NCBI GenBank assembly: GCA_003354055.1
Contig: PIVQ01000257.1
Location: forward strand, 1 to 9,269
Direction: 5' to 3'
Length of the DNA stretch: 9,269 bases
Origin: Desulfobacteraceae bacterium
GTDB taxonomy: Bacteria > Desulfobacterota > Desulfobacteria > Desulfobacterales > Desulfobacteraceae
How positions within the stretch are numbered: position 1 is the first letter of the stretch; each line of letters starts with the position of its first letter. Made by a program: the position numbers and the translations under genes. This document shows, piece after piece, positions 1 through 6,511 of the stretch. The notes beneath the pieces were generated by a model. That model saw nothing but the letters and a program-made list of their open reading frames with translations, did not search any database and was not told the origin of the DNA.

Positions 1-270
1 GGCTTATCCGAAGCCGCGATTCGGTCTCATCTTGAGAAAACCGCTGTGGGCGATACAGGCATGTGTCTGGTGGATGAGATCAAGATTGATATTAAAGGTA
101 TCAGCGATGTGGTTCCGGGGCATCAGATCGAGGTGTTCTATAAATTTGAATACAAACTTCGGTGCAACAGGTCAAAAAAGTCGGACAAGGGAAATGCCGT
201 ACTAAGGGCGGCCAAATTGAGAACAGGAGAGTGGATTGACCGTCAGACATTTCAGATCATCGAATTATAA
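1..270 (+). CDS. C-terminal part of an unrecognised protein (5' truncated by window edge)
   Basis: Frame 1 is open from the first base to TAA at 268-270, giving 89 residues that end in TFQIIEL. A GTG at 46 and an ATG at 61 are possible internal starts, but neither has a convincing ribosome binding site and the frame is open upstream, so this is most likely the tail of a longer gene. The visible part has a helix-like start (residues about 3-14, SEAAIRSHLEKT), then a beta-rich stretch (CLVDEIKIDIKGISDVVPGHQIEVFYKFEY) and a basic segment rich in Lys and Arg. I do not recognise the family and assign no function. It lies 23 bp from the 3' end of the regulator remnant and points towards it. No clear terminator follows. 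It could be a small independent gene if the GTG is used. Confidence 0.5.
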   Translation, partial: GLSEAAIRSHLEKTAVGDTGMCLVDEIKIDIKGISDVVPGHQIEVFYKFEYKLRCNRSKKSDKGNAVLRAAKLRTGEWIDRQTFQIIEL

Positions 271-293
271 TGTGTCAGCAGGCTGTCCGTTGT

Positions 294-437
294 TTAATCA
301 GGCAGCACCAGGTTGACACCTTCCTGTTTGATCATATCCATGATCGGTTCCGGCGGAGGCTGGTCCGTGATCAAGGTATGGATTTAGGACAGGTTACCCA
401 GTTTGACCATGACTATACTTCCGTTTAAAAATGAACA
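294..437 (-). pseudogene. Remnant of a DeoR/GlpR-family transcriptional repressor (C-terminus only, in-frame stop)
   Basis: Read on the minus strand from 437 to 294, the translation is SIVMVKLGNLS-stop-IHTLITDQPPPEP, followed by IMDMIKQEGVNLVLPD and a terminal TAA (294-296). The pattern 'S-V-x-L-G-x-L-x-x-I-x-x-L-I-T-D-x-x-P-P-x-x-x-x-x-x-x-x-x-x-G-V-x-L' is what I know from the extreme C-terminus of DeoR-family sugar-phosphate-sensing repressors such as GlpR. A TAA at 384-386 interrupts it where a sense codon (for example CAA, one base away) is expected, and another stop lies at 438-440. An intact member is about 250 residues; only about 47 codons remain, and nothing resembling the N-terminal helix-turn-helix or the sensor core is found between 438 and the glpA promoter. 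I infer deletion plus point decay of a divergent regulator. Assignment to GlpR rather than another DeoR member rests on the neighbouring glp operon and operator. Confidence 0.75.
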
Positions 438-460
438 TTACAAAAAAATACGTGTTAGCA

Positions 461-480
461 TGGATATTCAGGGATATCCA
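461..480. repeat. 20-bp palindrome / tandem decamer upstream of glpA
   Basis: TGGATATTCAGGGATATCCA has perfect 7-bp arms (461-467 and 474-480) around a 6-bp centre. The same bases also form a tandem pair of decamers, GGATATTCAG (462-471) and GGATATCCAG (472-481). It lies about 110-130 bp upstream of the proposed glpA transcription start in AT-rich DNA. The symmetry would suit a dimeric regulator, but I do not recognise the motif. It could also be a remnant of the decayed regulator region. Confidence 0.4.
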
Positions 481-539
481 GGGAAAAATCTGATATAACA
501 ATAAGATATAAACATAAAAATCATATCTCAGCGCTAAAG

Positions 540-559
540 AGTGTTCAAAAACGATAAAA
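540..559 (+). promoter_or_regulatory. Weak second GlpR-like operator candidate
   Basis: AGTGTTCAAAAACGATAAAA agrees with about 14 of 20 positions of the E. coli GlpR consensus as I remember it (WATGTTCGWTAWCGAACATW). The left half TGTTC and the central ACGA are the conserved parts. It starts 52 bp, about five helical turns, before the better site at 592, which would suit cooperative binding on one face of the DNA. On its own the match is weak and could be chance in AT-rich sequence. Confidence 0.25.
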
Positions 560-568
560 AGTATTCAC

Positions 569-597
569 TTGTGAAAGTGTTTTATTCATGATATTTT
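569..597 (+). promoter_or_regulatory. Candidate sigma70 promoter for the glp operon
   Basis: TTGTGA (569-574) and TATTTT (592-597) are separated by 17 bp. A start at about 603-606 would give a short leader before the ATG at 633 and would put the GlpR-like operator (592-611) across the -10 and start site, a classical repression position. This arrangement also argues against the earlier ATG at 588, which would lie inside the promoter. Neither hexamer is perfect. Confidence 0.4.
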
Positions 598-611
598 CGC
601 TTTCGAACATC
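592..611 (+). promoter_or_regulatory. GlpR-type operator overlapping the glpA promoter
   Basis: TATTTTCGCTTTCGAACATC matches about 16 of 20 positions of the E. coli GlpR operator consensus as I recall it (WATGTTCGWTAWCGAACATW), including the whole right half CGAACAT and TTCG of the left half. It overlaps the proposed -10 and start site of the glp operon, where a repressor would block initiation. A broken DeoR/GlpR-type gene lies just upstream. The site is seen directly; its use by a GlpR homologue is inference. Confidence 0.5.
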
Positions 612-632
612 AAACAGAGGGTGTGGGTGGGA

Positions 633-2258
633 ATGAAAACGGGTATATCAGCGGGGATGCCAGAGGGGATGAAAAAAGTAGTTGAGAGCCGGGGTTCCAA
701 AGTAGTTGAAACCCAGGTACTCATTATCGGAGGTGGTGCTACAGGCACAGGCCTTGCCCGTGATCTTGCCCTTCGTGGTGTTGAGGTGGTTCTGGTGGAA
801 AAAGGAGATCTCAATGCCGGTGCCTCCGGTGCCAATCACGGTCTGCTTCACTCAGGTGCTAGATATGTTTATTCAGATATGGAAGCGGCTATGGAATGCC
901 GGGCAGAAGGGCTGATTCTCAAACAGATCGCCCCCCAGTGCATTGAAGAGACCAGCGGCCTTTTTGTGGCAGTACCCGGTGATGAGGAAAATTATATTGC
1001 GGATTTTCCGGCCATGTGCCGGAAGGCGGCAATTCCATGTAAAGAACTGGATATTAAAACAGCTTTGGAAAAAGCGCCCTGCCTTGCAAAAGACGCGATT
1101 GCCGTTTTTGAAGTTCCTGATGCGTCCATTGATCCTTTTAAGCTGGCCATTGAAAATTTGACCCAGGCCACAGGTCTGGGCAACACCTATCTTTCCCATT
1201 CCCAGGTCATGGGCTTTGACCTTGAGAGCAGTGGCATTGCCATGGCGCGAATCCGGAATAACCGTACCGGAGACGAATTTAAGATAAAGGCGCAGGCCTA
1301 TGTCTCGGCCTCAGGTGCCTGGGCCAGCAGTCTGGCGGACCTGGCAGGGATTAAAATTCCCATGGTTTTTTCCAAAGGCAGTCTGCTGGTCACAGGCCAG
1401 CGCCTGGCCAAGCCAGTGATCAACCGACTTAGGAAGGCCAGTGACGGAGACATATTGGTACCCGGCGGAGTGGTTTCCATCATCGGTACCACTTCAGTAA
1501 AGGTGGATTGCCCTGACCGGATCTTTCCCACGGTGGATGAGGTGGACCTGATCATCAACCAGGGCAGCCAGATGGTGCCGGCCTTAGGTGTTCGCCGGTA
1601 TATCCGTGCCTATTGCGGTGTCCGTCCCCTGGTCAGTTCGGATGACGGGGACGCCAGAAACGTGACCCGGGGATTCTCCCTTATGGACCACGGTAAAGAA
1701 GGCATCGATAATTTTATTACCATTACCTCGGGCAAACTCACTACATATCGCCTCATGGCTGAAAAAACCGCTGACCTGGTCTGTGCAAAACTGGGCATTG
1801 ACGAACCCTGTCGAACCCGTGATTTGCCTCTGCCCATGGCAGAGACAGGAGACTGGACCGAACCCGGTGCGTCTTTGCGTCACGGGTTCAGCCTGCCGGA
1901 CCGAAACGATAAGATCATCTGCGAATGCGAGATGGTGCCGGCCTCGGCCATTGACGCCATTGCAACAGATATCCGCCGTAACCTAGGTCGGCCGGATTTA
2001 TTGTCCATCGGGCTGAGAAGCCGGATGGGCAAAGGTCCCTGCCAGGGATCCACCTGCAGTACCCGGGTGCTGTCCCACCTCTACGACCGGGGCGAGGTTA
2101 AAGGAACCGAAGGGATCCTGGATTTGAAACGGTTTTTAAACGAAAGATGGAAAGGGGAGCACTCCCTGCTCTGGGGGGATTCGTTGTCCCAGTCTTCTCT
2201 CAAGGAAATGATCCATTGCGGTCTGTTCTGCCTTGAAATGACAGGAGACGACAGATGA
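633..2258 (+). CDS. glpA: Anaerobic glycerol-3-phosphate dehydrogenase subunit A (FAD flavoprotein)
   Basis: Catalytic flavoprotein that oxidises sn-glycerol-3-phosphate to dihydroxyacetone phosphate and passes electrons to the GlpB/GlpC part of the complex at the inner face of the membrane. The 541-aa product carries an N-terminal dinucleotide-binding motif IIGGGATGTG (residues 31-40) and a DAO-type fold with strings shared with E. coli GlpA: NHGLLHSGARY, KGSLLV, DILVPGG, SGVRPLV-like CGVRPLVSSDD, TITSGKLTTYRLMAE and FLNERWKG. The C-terminal BFD-type [2Fe-2S] domain has ligands C430-x-C432 and C470-x4-C475. Length matches the family (about 540 aa). The ATG at 633 is preferred: AGAGGG (616-621) precedes it, and an ATG at 588 would fall in the promoter. 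ATGs at 657 and 669 also fit. Residues 14-26 contain an imperfect repeat, KVVES/KVVET. It overlaps glpB by 4 bp (ATGA). Confidence 0.95.
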   Translation: MKTGISAGMPEGMKKVVESRGSKVVETQVLIIGGGATGTGLARDLALRGVEVVLVEKGDLNAGASGANHGLLHSGARYVYSDMEAAMECRAEGLILKQIAPQCIEETSGLFVAVPGDEENYIADFPAMCRKAAIPCKELDIKTALEKAPCLAKDAIAVFEVPDASIDPFKLAIENLTQATGLGNTYLSHSQVMGFDLESSGIAMARIRNNRTGDEFKIKAQAYVSASGAWASSLADLAGIKIPMVFSKGSLLVTGQRLAKPVINRLRKASDGDILVPGGVVSIIGTTSVKVDCPDRIFPTVDEVDLIINQGSQMVPALGVRRYIRAYCGVRPLVSSDDGDARNVTRGFSLMDHGKEGIDNFITITSGKLTTYRLMAEKTADLVCAKLGIDEPCRTRDLPLPMAETGDWTEPGASLRHGFSLPDRNDKIICECEMVPASAIDAIATDIRRNLGRPDLLSIGLRSRMGKGPCQGSTCSTRVLSHLYDRGEVKGTEGILDLKRFLNERWKGEHSLLWGDSLSQSSLKEMIHCGLFCLEMTGDDR

Positions 2259-3547
2259 CTGAAGATAGGGTTTGTGATCTTCTGGTAATCGGTGCCGGCC
2301 TTGCAGGAATGACTGCCGCAGCCAGGGCCGTCAGCCGTGGACTGACCTGTGTGGTGGCCGGAAACCCGTCCACCCTGACGTTTTCAAGCGGGCTTCTGGA
2401 TTATATAGGTACATATCCTGCGGGCAGCGGCAGCATTCTTGAGGCACCGGATCAGGTGCTGAAGGATCTTACAAAAGATTTTCCCGGCCATGCCTATGCC
2501 GTCACCGGCCATGACAAAATTATTGAGAGCTTTGAATTTATCCGGGAAATTTTGGGGCAGGTGGATCTGCCCTATGTACCGCAAACAAAAAACCAGTCTG
2601 TCATCACTGCCATGGGAACAATAAAGCCAAGTTTTATGGTGCCGGAAACAATGGTGGCCGGTTGTAGGTCTTTGGACGGAGATAGCCTAAGGCTGAATCT
2701 TGTTGTGGCGGGTATCAAAGGGCTTCAGGGATTCAGTGCTGCGCAGGTAGCAGAAGGAATCAAAACTCAATTTTTAAATACCATCCCTGTTCAGGTTGAG
2801 TTGCCCGGCATCCGGACGGTTGTGCCGCCCCAGATTCTGGCCGGGCAGATGGAGGATCCAGAGGTTTTAGATGCCTTTATCAAGCAGGTAAGTCCCTATG
2901 CGCAAAAGGCGGATATTTTAGGAGTGCCTGCGGTCTGTGGCATTGATAACAGCAGTGCATCCATGGCCCGACTTCAGGATCGATTGAAGATTCCTGTATT
3001 TGAAATACCCTGCAGTCCCCCCTCCATTCCGGGGCTTCGTCTGAAAAATGCCTTTGAACGCTTCCTTTCGCAATCCAATATCGAGCTGCTGTCCAATACC
3101 CGGATCAAGGATCCTGTCTTTGATGGCAGGCGGTTTACCCTGACAGCTGACCTTGATCCCGGGGAAATAAAGGTCCGTCCCCGTGGGGTGATTCTGGCCA
3201 CGGGACGATTTTTCGGCAACGGTCTCCATGCCCGGCGGGAGCGGATTGTGGAGACGGTGTTTCATCTGGATGTGGCTCAGCCCTTAGGAAGGAATCTCTG
3301 GCATGATCCGGGTTTTCTTTCACCTAACGGCCATAGAATCAACCAGGCCGGTGTTAGAACCGATATAATGTTTCGGCCTCTGGATCAGCGGGACAGGCCG
3401 GTTTACGCTCATCTTTATGCTGTGGGCAGTATTCTGGCTTACAATGACTGGCCGAGGCTCAAATCCGGGGCAGGTACGGCGTTGGTATCAGCCTGCACTG
3501 CGGTGGATCAATTTGCCCTTTCCATGGAGGCCGGTAATGGTCATTAA
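2255..3547 (+). CDS. glpB: Anaerobic glycerol-3-phosphate dehydrogenase subunit B
   Basis: Second subunit of the anaerobic G3P dehydrogenase, in E. coli a flavin-containing protein that links GlpA to the Fe-S subunit GlpC. The 430-aa product (E. coli about 419) begins with a dinucleotide-binding motif VIGAGLAGMTAA (G13, G15, G18), followed by the family-typical FSSGLLDYIGTYP segment. It ends with a second conserved flavin-contact region, including ATGRFFGNGLHA, the late MFRPLDQRDRPVYAHLYAVGSILAYNDWP block and SGAGTALVSA. Its ATG overlaps the glpA stop in ATGA, so the two are probably translationally coupled. No Fe-S motif or membrane segment is seen. The last 11 bp overlap the next gene. The family is clear; cofactor detail is taken from known homologues. 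Confidence 0.93.
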   Translation: MTEDRVCDLLVIGAGLAGMTAAARAVSRGLTCVVAGNPSTLTFSSGLLDYIGTYPAGSGSILEAPDQVLKDLTKDFPGHAYAVTGHDKIIESFEFIREILGQVDLPYVPQTKNQSVITAMGTIKPSFMVPETMVAGCRSLDGDSLRLNLVVAGIKGLQGFSAAQVAEGIKTQFLNTIPVQVELPGIRTVVPPQILAGQMEDPEVLDAFIKQVSPYAQKADILGVPAVCGIDNSSASMARLQDRLKIPVFEIPCSPPSIPGLRLKNAFERFLSQSNIELLSNTRIKDPVFDGRRFTLTADLDPGEIKVRPRGVILATGRFFGNGLHARRERIVETVFHLDVAQPLGRNLWHDPGFLSPNGHRINQAGVRTDIMFRPLDQRDRPVYAHLYAVGSILAYNDWPRLKSGAGTALVSACTAVDQFALSMEAGNGH

Positions 3548-5261
3548 GATAGCCGTCATTACCATACTCATCCTCTGTCTTTTGGGTCTTGTCTTCCGTT
3601 TTTCTTCCATGTTCAGGCTGGGCCGGGTGTTTGAGAGGGATACCGATACCCTGGTCGCTCAAATATTTAAGCTCGATTACCTGGGGACCCTGTTCAATAC
3701 TCTGTTCCAGGTCCGGCTTTTCAAGGCCGGAAAACTGAGGTGGCTGGCCCACTCTCTCGTCTTTACCGGGTTTATTTATCTGGTCGCTGTCCATGCCCTG
3801 GATTTCTGGACCCAGAATTTCTTTTCCTGGTACCAGCCCGGGATCGAGCCGTTCCGGTTTTTAAGAAACCTGGCAGGCGCCATGGTGGTGGCCGGGTCCT
3901 TAAGCTTTTTGTTCAGACGGCTGACCCGGTCCAGGATCAATCGTGAGAGGCTTCGCCGTGGCCTGCGGTTCAGAGTCAGGGGAACCCTGTCCGTTTTGTT
4001 TATTTTAGCATTGATGGGAACCGGATTTCTAACAGAGGGCTTGAACATTATGTCTGAGCCCATATTTGACGAGATGGTGGAAGAGTATTCCGATCTTGTG
4101 GGCGAGCCTGAGCTGATTGATTTGCAGGCCTATTGGGAAACCTATTACCATGTGGCCTTTGACGATAAAATTGTACCCGGTACGGGGCAGGATAGGATTG
4201 ACCTTGATCTTGATCAGGGCCGGGAACTGAACGAGACCTACTGCATGGAGTGCCATACCCGGCCGGATACGGCATTTGTATCCTCACCTATAGCAAGGCT
4301 GGCCAAACCTTTAGGGTTCTGGAACAAGGCGTTTCGTCTGGACCGCCTCTTTTACTGGATTCACTTTGGACTTGCCCTGACCCTGCTGACTTTTTTCCCT
4401 TTTTCCAGGATGTTTCACCTCATTGCCATTCCTCTGGCCACCGCCCGCAAGCGGATGGCACCGGAAGAGGTGCGCATCGATGAAGCATGTTCTATGGGGT
4501 TTCTGGACCTGGCGGGTCTGTCTGCCTGTACCCATTGCGGATTCTGTTCCAAGGTCTGTTCCGTATACCCGGATTATCAGGTAACGGATAATCCCCAGGT
4601 ATTGCCCCATATGAAAATTGAAACCCTCAAGCGTCTTGCCGGTAAAGGGGTATGGGATCTTACTACCTTAACCCGGCTTCGGGATGGCAATGATGATTGT
4701 ACCCGGTGCGGTCTTTGCGCGGATATCTGCCCGTCCGGGATCGATCTGGTCCGGTTGTGGACCACGGCTGATGTACTCATGGACCGTCTGGGCTGTCCGG
4801 ACAATTATACCACGGCCATGGATGCCTCTTTCGGGCAATGGATCGGCCATGGGGGGCGGGATCCTGAAAAAGCTGATAAGGTTCAGCGTTTGCCCGGAGA
4901 AGTCGAGGTCAGGGGAGAAGAGGTTCAGGCTGACGATACCCTATCCTGTCTGATCGGCCAGGCAGATGCCTTTGAACATTGTGTCCAGTGTACCCTTTGT
5001 ACAAATACCTGCCCCGTGATCGCCTATGACCTTAATACTAATGATTTCGGGCCCCACCAGGTGATGAACCTGCTTCGTCTAGGGGAACAGCAGATGGCGT
5101 CCGGGTCAAAAATGGTGTGGCATTGTCTGACCTGCTACATGTGCCAGGAGGTATGCCCCCAGTCCATCCGGGTGGCTGATATACTTCTGGAACTTCGGTG
5201 CCGGGGCCAGGAACGGGCTGCCGAGTTGACCATGAACCAGCTGAAAGGAGACATCTCATGA
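3537..5261 (+). CDS. Membrane cytochrome-like/Fe-S fusion: N-terminal membrane region plus four [4Fe-4S] motifs (GlpC/HdrC-like)
   Basis: A 574-aa predicted electron-transfer subunit in the place of GlpC. About five hydrophobic segments lie near residues 2-20, 69-91, 105-126, 147-168 and 270-300, with His72, His86, His276 and His294 as possible haem b ligands, as in NarI/HdrE/DsrM-type anchors. A single CxxCH haem c motif (C236-M-E-C239-H240) lies in the 170-269 loop. By the positive-inside rule (RRLTRSRINRERLRRGLRFR after helix 3, ATARKR after helix 5) that loop is periplasmic. The cytoplasmic C-terminus has four CxxCxxCxxxC motifs: 331-341, 388-398, 482-492 and 530-540, like two HdrC modules in tandem; classical GlpC has two. 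The ATG at 3537 has GGAGG six bases upstream and overlaps glpB by 11 bp. Classical GlpC carries its CCG domains in the same chain; here they are in the next gene, reached through an ATGA overlap. Confidence 0.88.
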   Translation: MVIKIAVITILILCLLGLVFRFSSMFRLGRVFERDTDTLVAQIFKLDYLGTLFNTLFQVRLFKAGKLRWLAHSLVFTGFIYLVAVHALDFWTQNFFSWYQPGIEPFRFLRNLAGAMVVAGSLSFLFRRLTRSRINRERLRRGLRFRVRGTLSVLFILALMGTGFLTEGLNIMSEPIFDEMVEEYSDLVGEPELIDLQAYWETYYHVAFDDKIVPGTGQDRIDLDLDQGRELNETYCMECHTRPDTAFVSSPIARLAKPLGFWNKAFRLDRLFYWIHFGLALTLLTFFPFSRMFHLIAIPLATARKRMAPEEVRIDEACSMGFLDLAGLSACTHCGFCSKVCSVYPDYQVTDNPQVLPHMKIETLKRLAGKGVWDLTTLTRLRDGNDDCTRCGLCADICPSGIDLVRLWTTADVLMDRLGCPDNYTTAMDASFGQWIGHGGRDPEKADKVQRLPGEVEVRGEEVQADDTLSCLIGQADAFEHCVQCTLCTNTCPVIAYDLNTNDFGPHQVMNLLRLGEQQMASGSKMVWHCLTCYMCQEVCPQSIRVADILLELRCRGQERAAELTMNQLKGDIS

Positions 5262-6124
5262 GATTGGCCTATTTTCCGGGGTGTAAAATTTCCTTTGGTC
5301 TTGCCGACTATGGTGAGGCTGTTGAGGCCCTGATGAAGGCGCTGGGTGTTACCTTGGTCAAACTCCCCTTTAATTGCTGCGGTAATCCTTCCAGAGGGAA
5401 AAATCTTGCGGCCTCTGTGCTGGCTGCCGTGAAGAATATTACCCTGGCCCGTAACCTAGGGTTGGATATTTTAACCCCGTGTAAATGCTGTTTTGGCCAG
5501 CTAAAGCACGGCATCCACTGGTATGAAACCCAGAGCGGCATTCGGGAAAAGGTGGATCTGGCCCTGGCTGAAGAAGGATTACAATTCAGAGAGAAGGGGC
5601 TTATTCATGACACGGTAACAGGTCAGCTCCAGAAACGGGGGGTGAGAATCCGTCATCTCTTAGATTTTCTATATCAGGATATCGGGACCGATGTGTTGGC
5701 CGGCCGGATTCAGAATCCTTTGCCCGGTCCTAAGATTGTACTTCAGCAGGGATGCCACGCCTTGCGGCCTTTTTCCGTTACCCAGTTTGATAACCCCTTT
5801 GCCCCGAAAATGTTCAGGGAATTGGCTAAGACCGCAGGGTTGGATCCCCTGAACTGGTCAAAGGAGACAGAGTGCTGTGGGGATCCTGTGGCCGGCACAC
5901 ACAGGGATCTGGCATTCCGTATGCGCCGGGAAAAAAAGGCACAAGCCCGAAGGGCCGGGGCGGATTATATCTGCACGGCCTGCACCCATTGCCAGATTCA
6001 ATATACCCGTGACATGCCAAAAGGTAATCAAGATATCAGCGCTGTCCCCTTTGCTGTGTTTATGGGTGCGGCTCTGGGCTTAAAGGGAAAAGTTTTTAGT
6101 ACCTGGAAAAAGAATATTTTTTAA
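5258..6124 (+). CDS. CCG-domain (HdrB-like) protein, separate C-terminal half of GlpC
   Basis: A 288-aa protein with two CCG (cysteine-rich) domains, each expected to bind a noncubane or [4Fe-4S] cluster as in heterodisulfide reductase HdrB and the C-terminus of GlpC. Domain 1 ligand candidates are C9, C40-C41, C75 and C78, with an extra C77. Domain 2 candidates are C166, C206-C207, C242 and C245, with C239 also present. The opening RLAYFPGCK and the FNCCG and ECCGDP strings are diagnostic. No membrane segment is seen. The ATG lies in an ATGA overlap with the preceding gene and has AAAGGAG seven bases upstream; extending to an earlier in-frame ATG at 5198 would only read through the neighbour. 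In the complex it would accept electrons from GlpAB and/or pass them to the membrane Fe-S protein. Its exact substrate or acceptor cannot be read from the sequence. Confidence 0.9.
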   Translation: MRLAYFPGCKISFGLADYGEAVEALMKALGVTLVKLPFNCCGNPSRGKNLAASVLAAVKNITLARNLGLDILTPCKCCFGQLKHGIHWYETQSGIREKVDLALAEEGLQFREKGLIHDTVTGQLQKRGVRIRHLLDFLYQDIGTDVLAGRIQNPLPGPKIVLQQGCHALRPFSVTQFDNPFAPKMFRELAKTAGLDPLNWSKETECCGDPVAGTHRDLAFRMRREKKAQARRAGADYICTACTHCQIQYTRDMPKGNQDISAVPFAVFMGAALGLKGKVFSTWKKNIF

Positions 6125-6133
6125 TCTGCATTA

Positions 6134-6161
6134 TTGTTTAAAAATGATTTGTTGTTATAAT
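6134..6161 (+). promoter_or_regulatory. Candidate sigma70 promoter for the small cysteine-rich gene
   Basis: A perfect -10 hexamer TATAAT (6156-6161) is preceded by TTGTTT (6134-6139) with a 16-bp spacer. A start at about 6168 gives a leader of some 35 bases to the ATG at 6202. The 77-bp gap after the CCG gene has no recognisable terminator, so read-through from the glp operon is also possible. Confidence 0.45.
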
Positions 6162-6201
6162 TAAGAACATATATAGTCAAAGGAATCAGGAGGGTTTAAA
6201 A

Positions 6202-6378
6202 ATGGAAAAGAAATACTGCTGCACCAACCCCGAATGCACCAAAGAAAAAAAGGAAGTCTTTGTCAAGGTTTTGAACCAGGAGAGCGTTATGGATGAACAG
6301 AATATCGCACAGATGTTCTGCCCCCGGTGCAAGGCTCGTCTGGTTCTTTGCGAGGACGAGCATAAGACCGCTTGCTAA
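6202..6378 (+). CDS. 58-aa cysteine-rich, zinc-ribbon-like small protein
   Basis: ATG at 6202 is preceded by a near-ideal AGGAGGG (6188-6194) with a 7-base gap, and the frame runs to TAA at 6376-6378. The product starts MEKKYCCTNPEC and has seven cysteines: C6, C7, C12, C40, C43, C50 and C58. C6/C7-x4-C12 and the central FCPRCKA (C40-x2-C43) look like two zinc knuckles, or ligands of another metal. It is highly charged (KEKKEVFVKV) with no membrane segment or signal peptide. I do not know a named family. It is not a ferredoxin, because the spacing does not fit. Its position between the glp operon and the CoA-transferase/GNAT fusion may be incidental, since it has its own promoter candidate. 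The excellent RBS and coding-like composition make a real gene likely; the function is unknown. Confidence 0.75.
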   Translation: MEKKYCCTNPECTKEKKEVFVKVLNQESVMDEQNIAQMFCPRCKARLVLCEDEHKTAC

Positions 6379-6459
6379 GGATCGGCTCCAAAATTACTTG
6401 ATTTTTTGTTTTCAAAATACCCAGTCTTTTAAGGGGTTTTGGAAACAATTTAGATCAAG

Positions 6460-6487
6460 TTGTTTTGTAACGATTCCTAAGTATAAA
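6460..6487 (+). promoter_or_regulatory. Candidate sigma70 promoter for the CoA-transferase/GNAT gene
   Basis: TTGTTT (6460-6465) and TATAAA (6482-6487) are separated by 16 bp, the same layout as the candidate before the small cysteine-rich gene. It would give a leader of roughly 140 bases that contains the dyads described separately. Moderate match only. Confidence 0.3.
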
Positions 6488-6511
6488 CAGGGTAAAAAAC
6501 ACTTCTCCTTG

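Noticed and set aside
545..835. Minus-strand open frame of 96 codons across the glpA start
   Set aside because: Runs through the promoter and the start of glpA; low-complexity translation with no family match, so a shadow.
3417..3536. Extended start for the membrane Fe-S protein
   Set aside because: This stretch is out-of-frame coding sequence of glpB; the ATG at 3537 has GGAGG at ideal spacing and begins with a hydrophobic helix.
6413..6441. Hairpin CAAAATACCC/GGGGTTTTG after the small cysteine-rich gene, considered as an intrinsic terminator
   Set aside because: The stem contains a bulge and a wobble pair, the loop is 10 bases and no T run follows on either strand, so terminator function is not supported.
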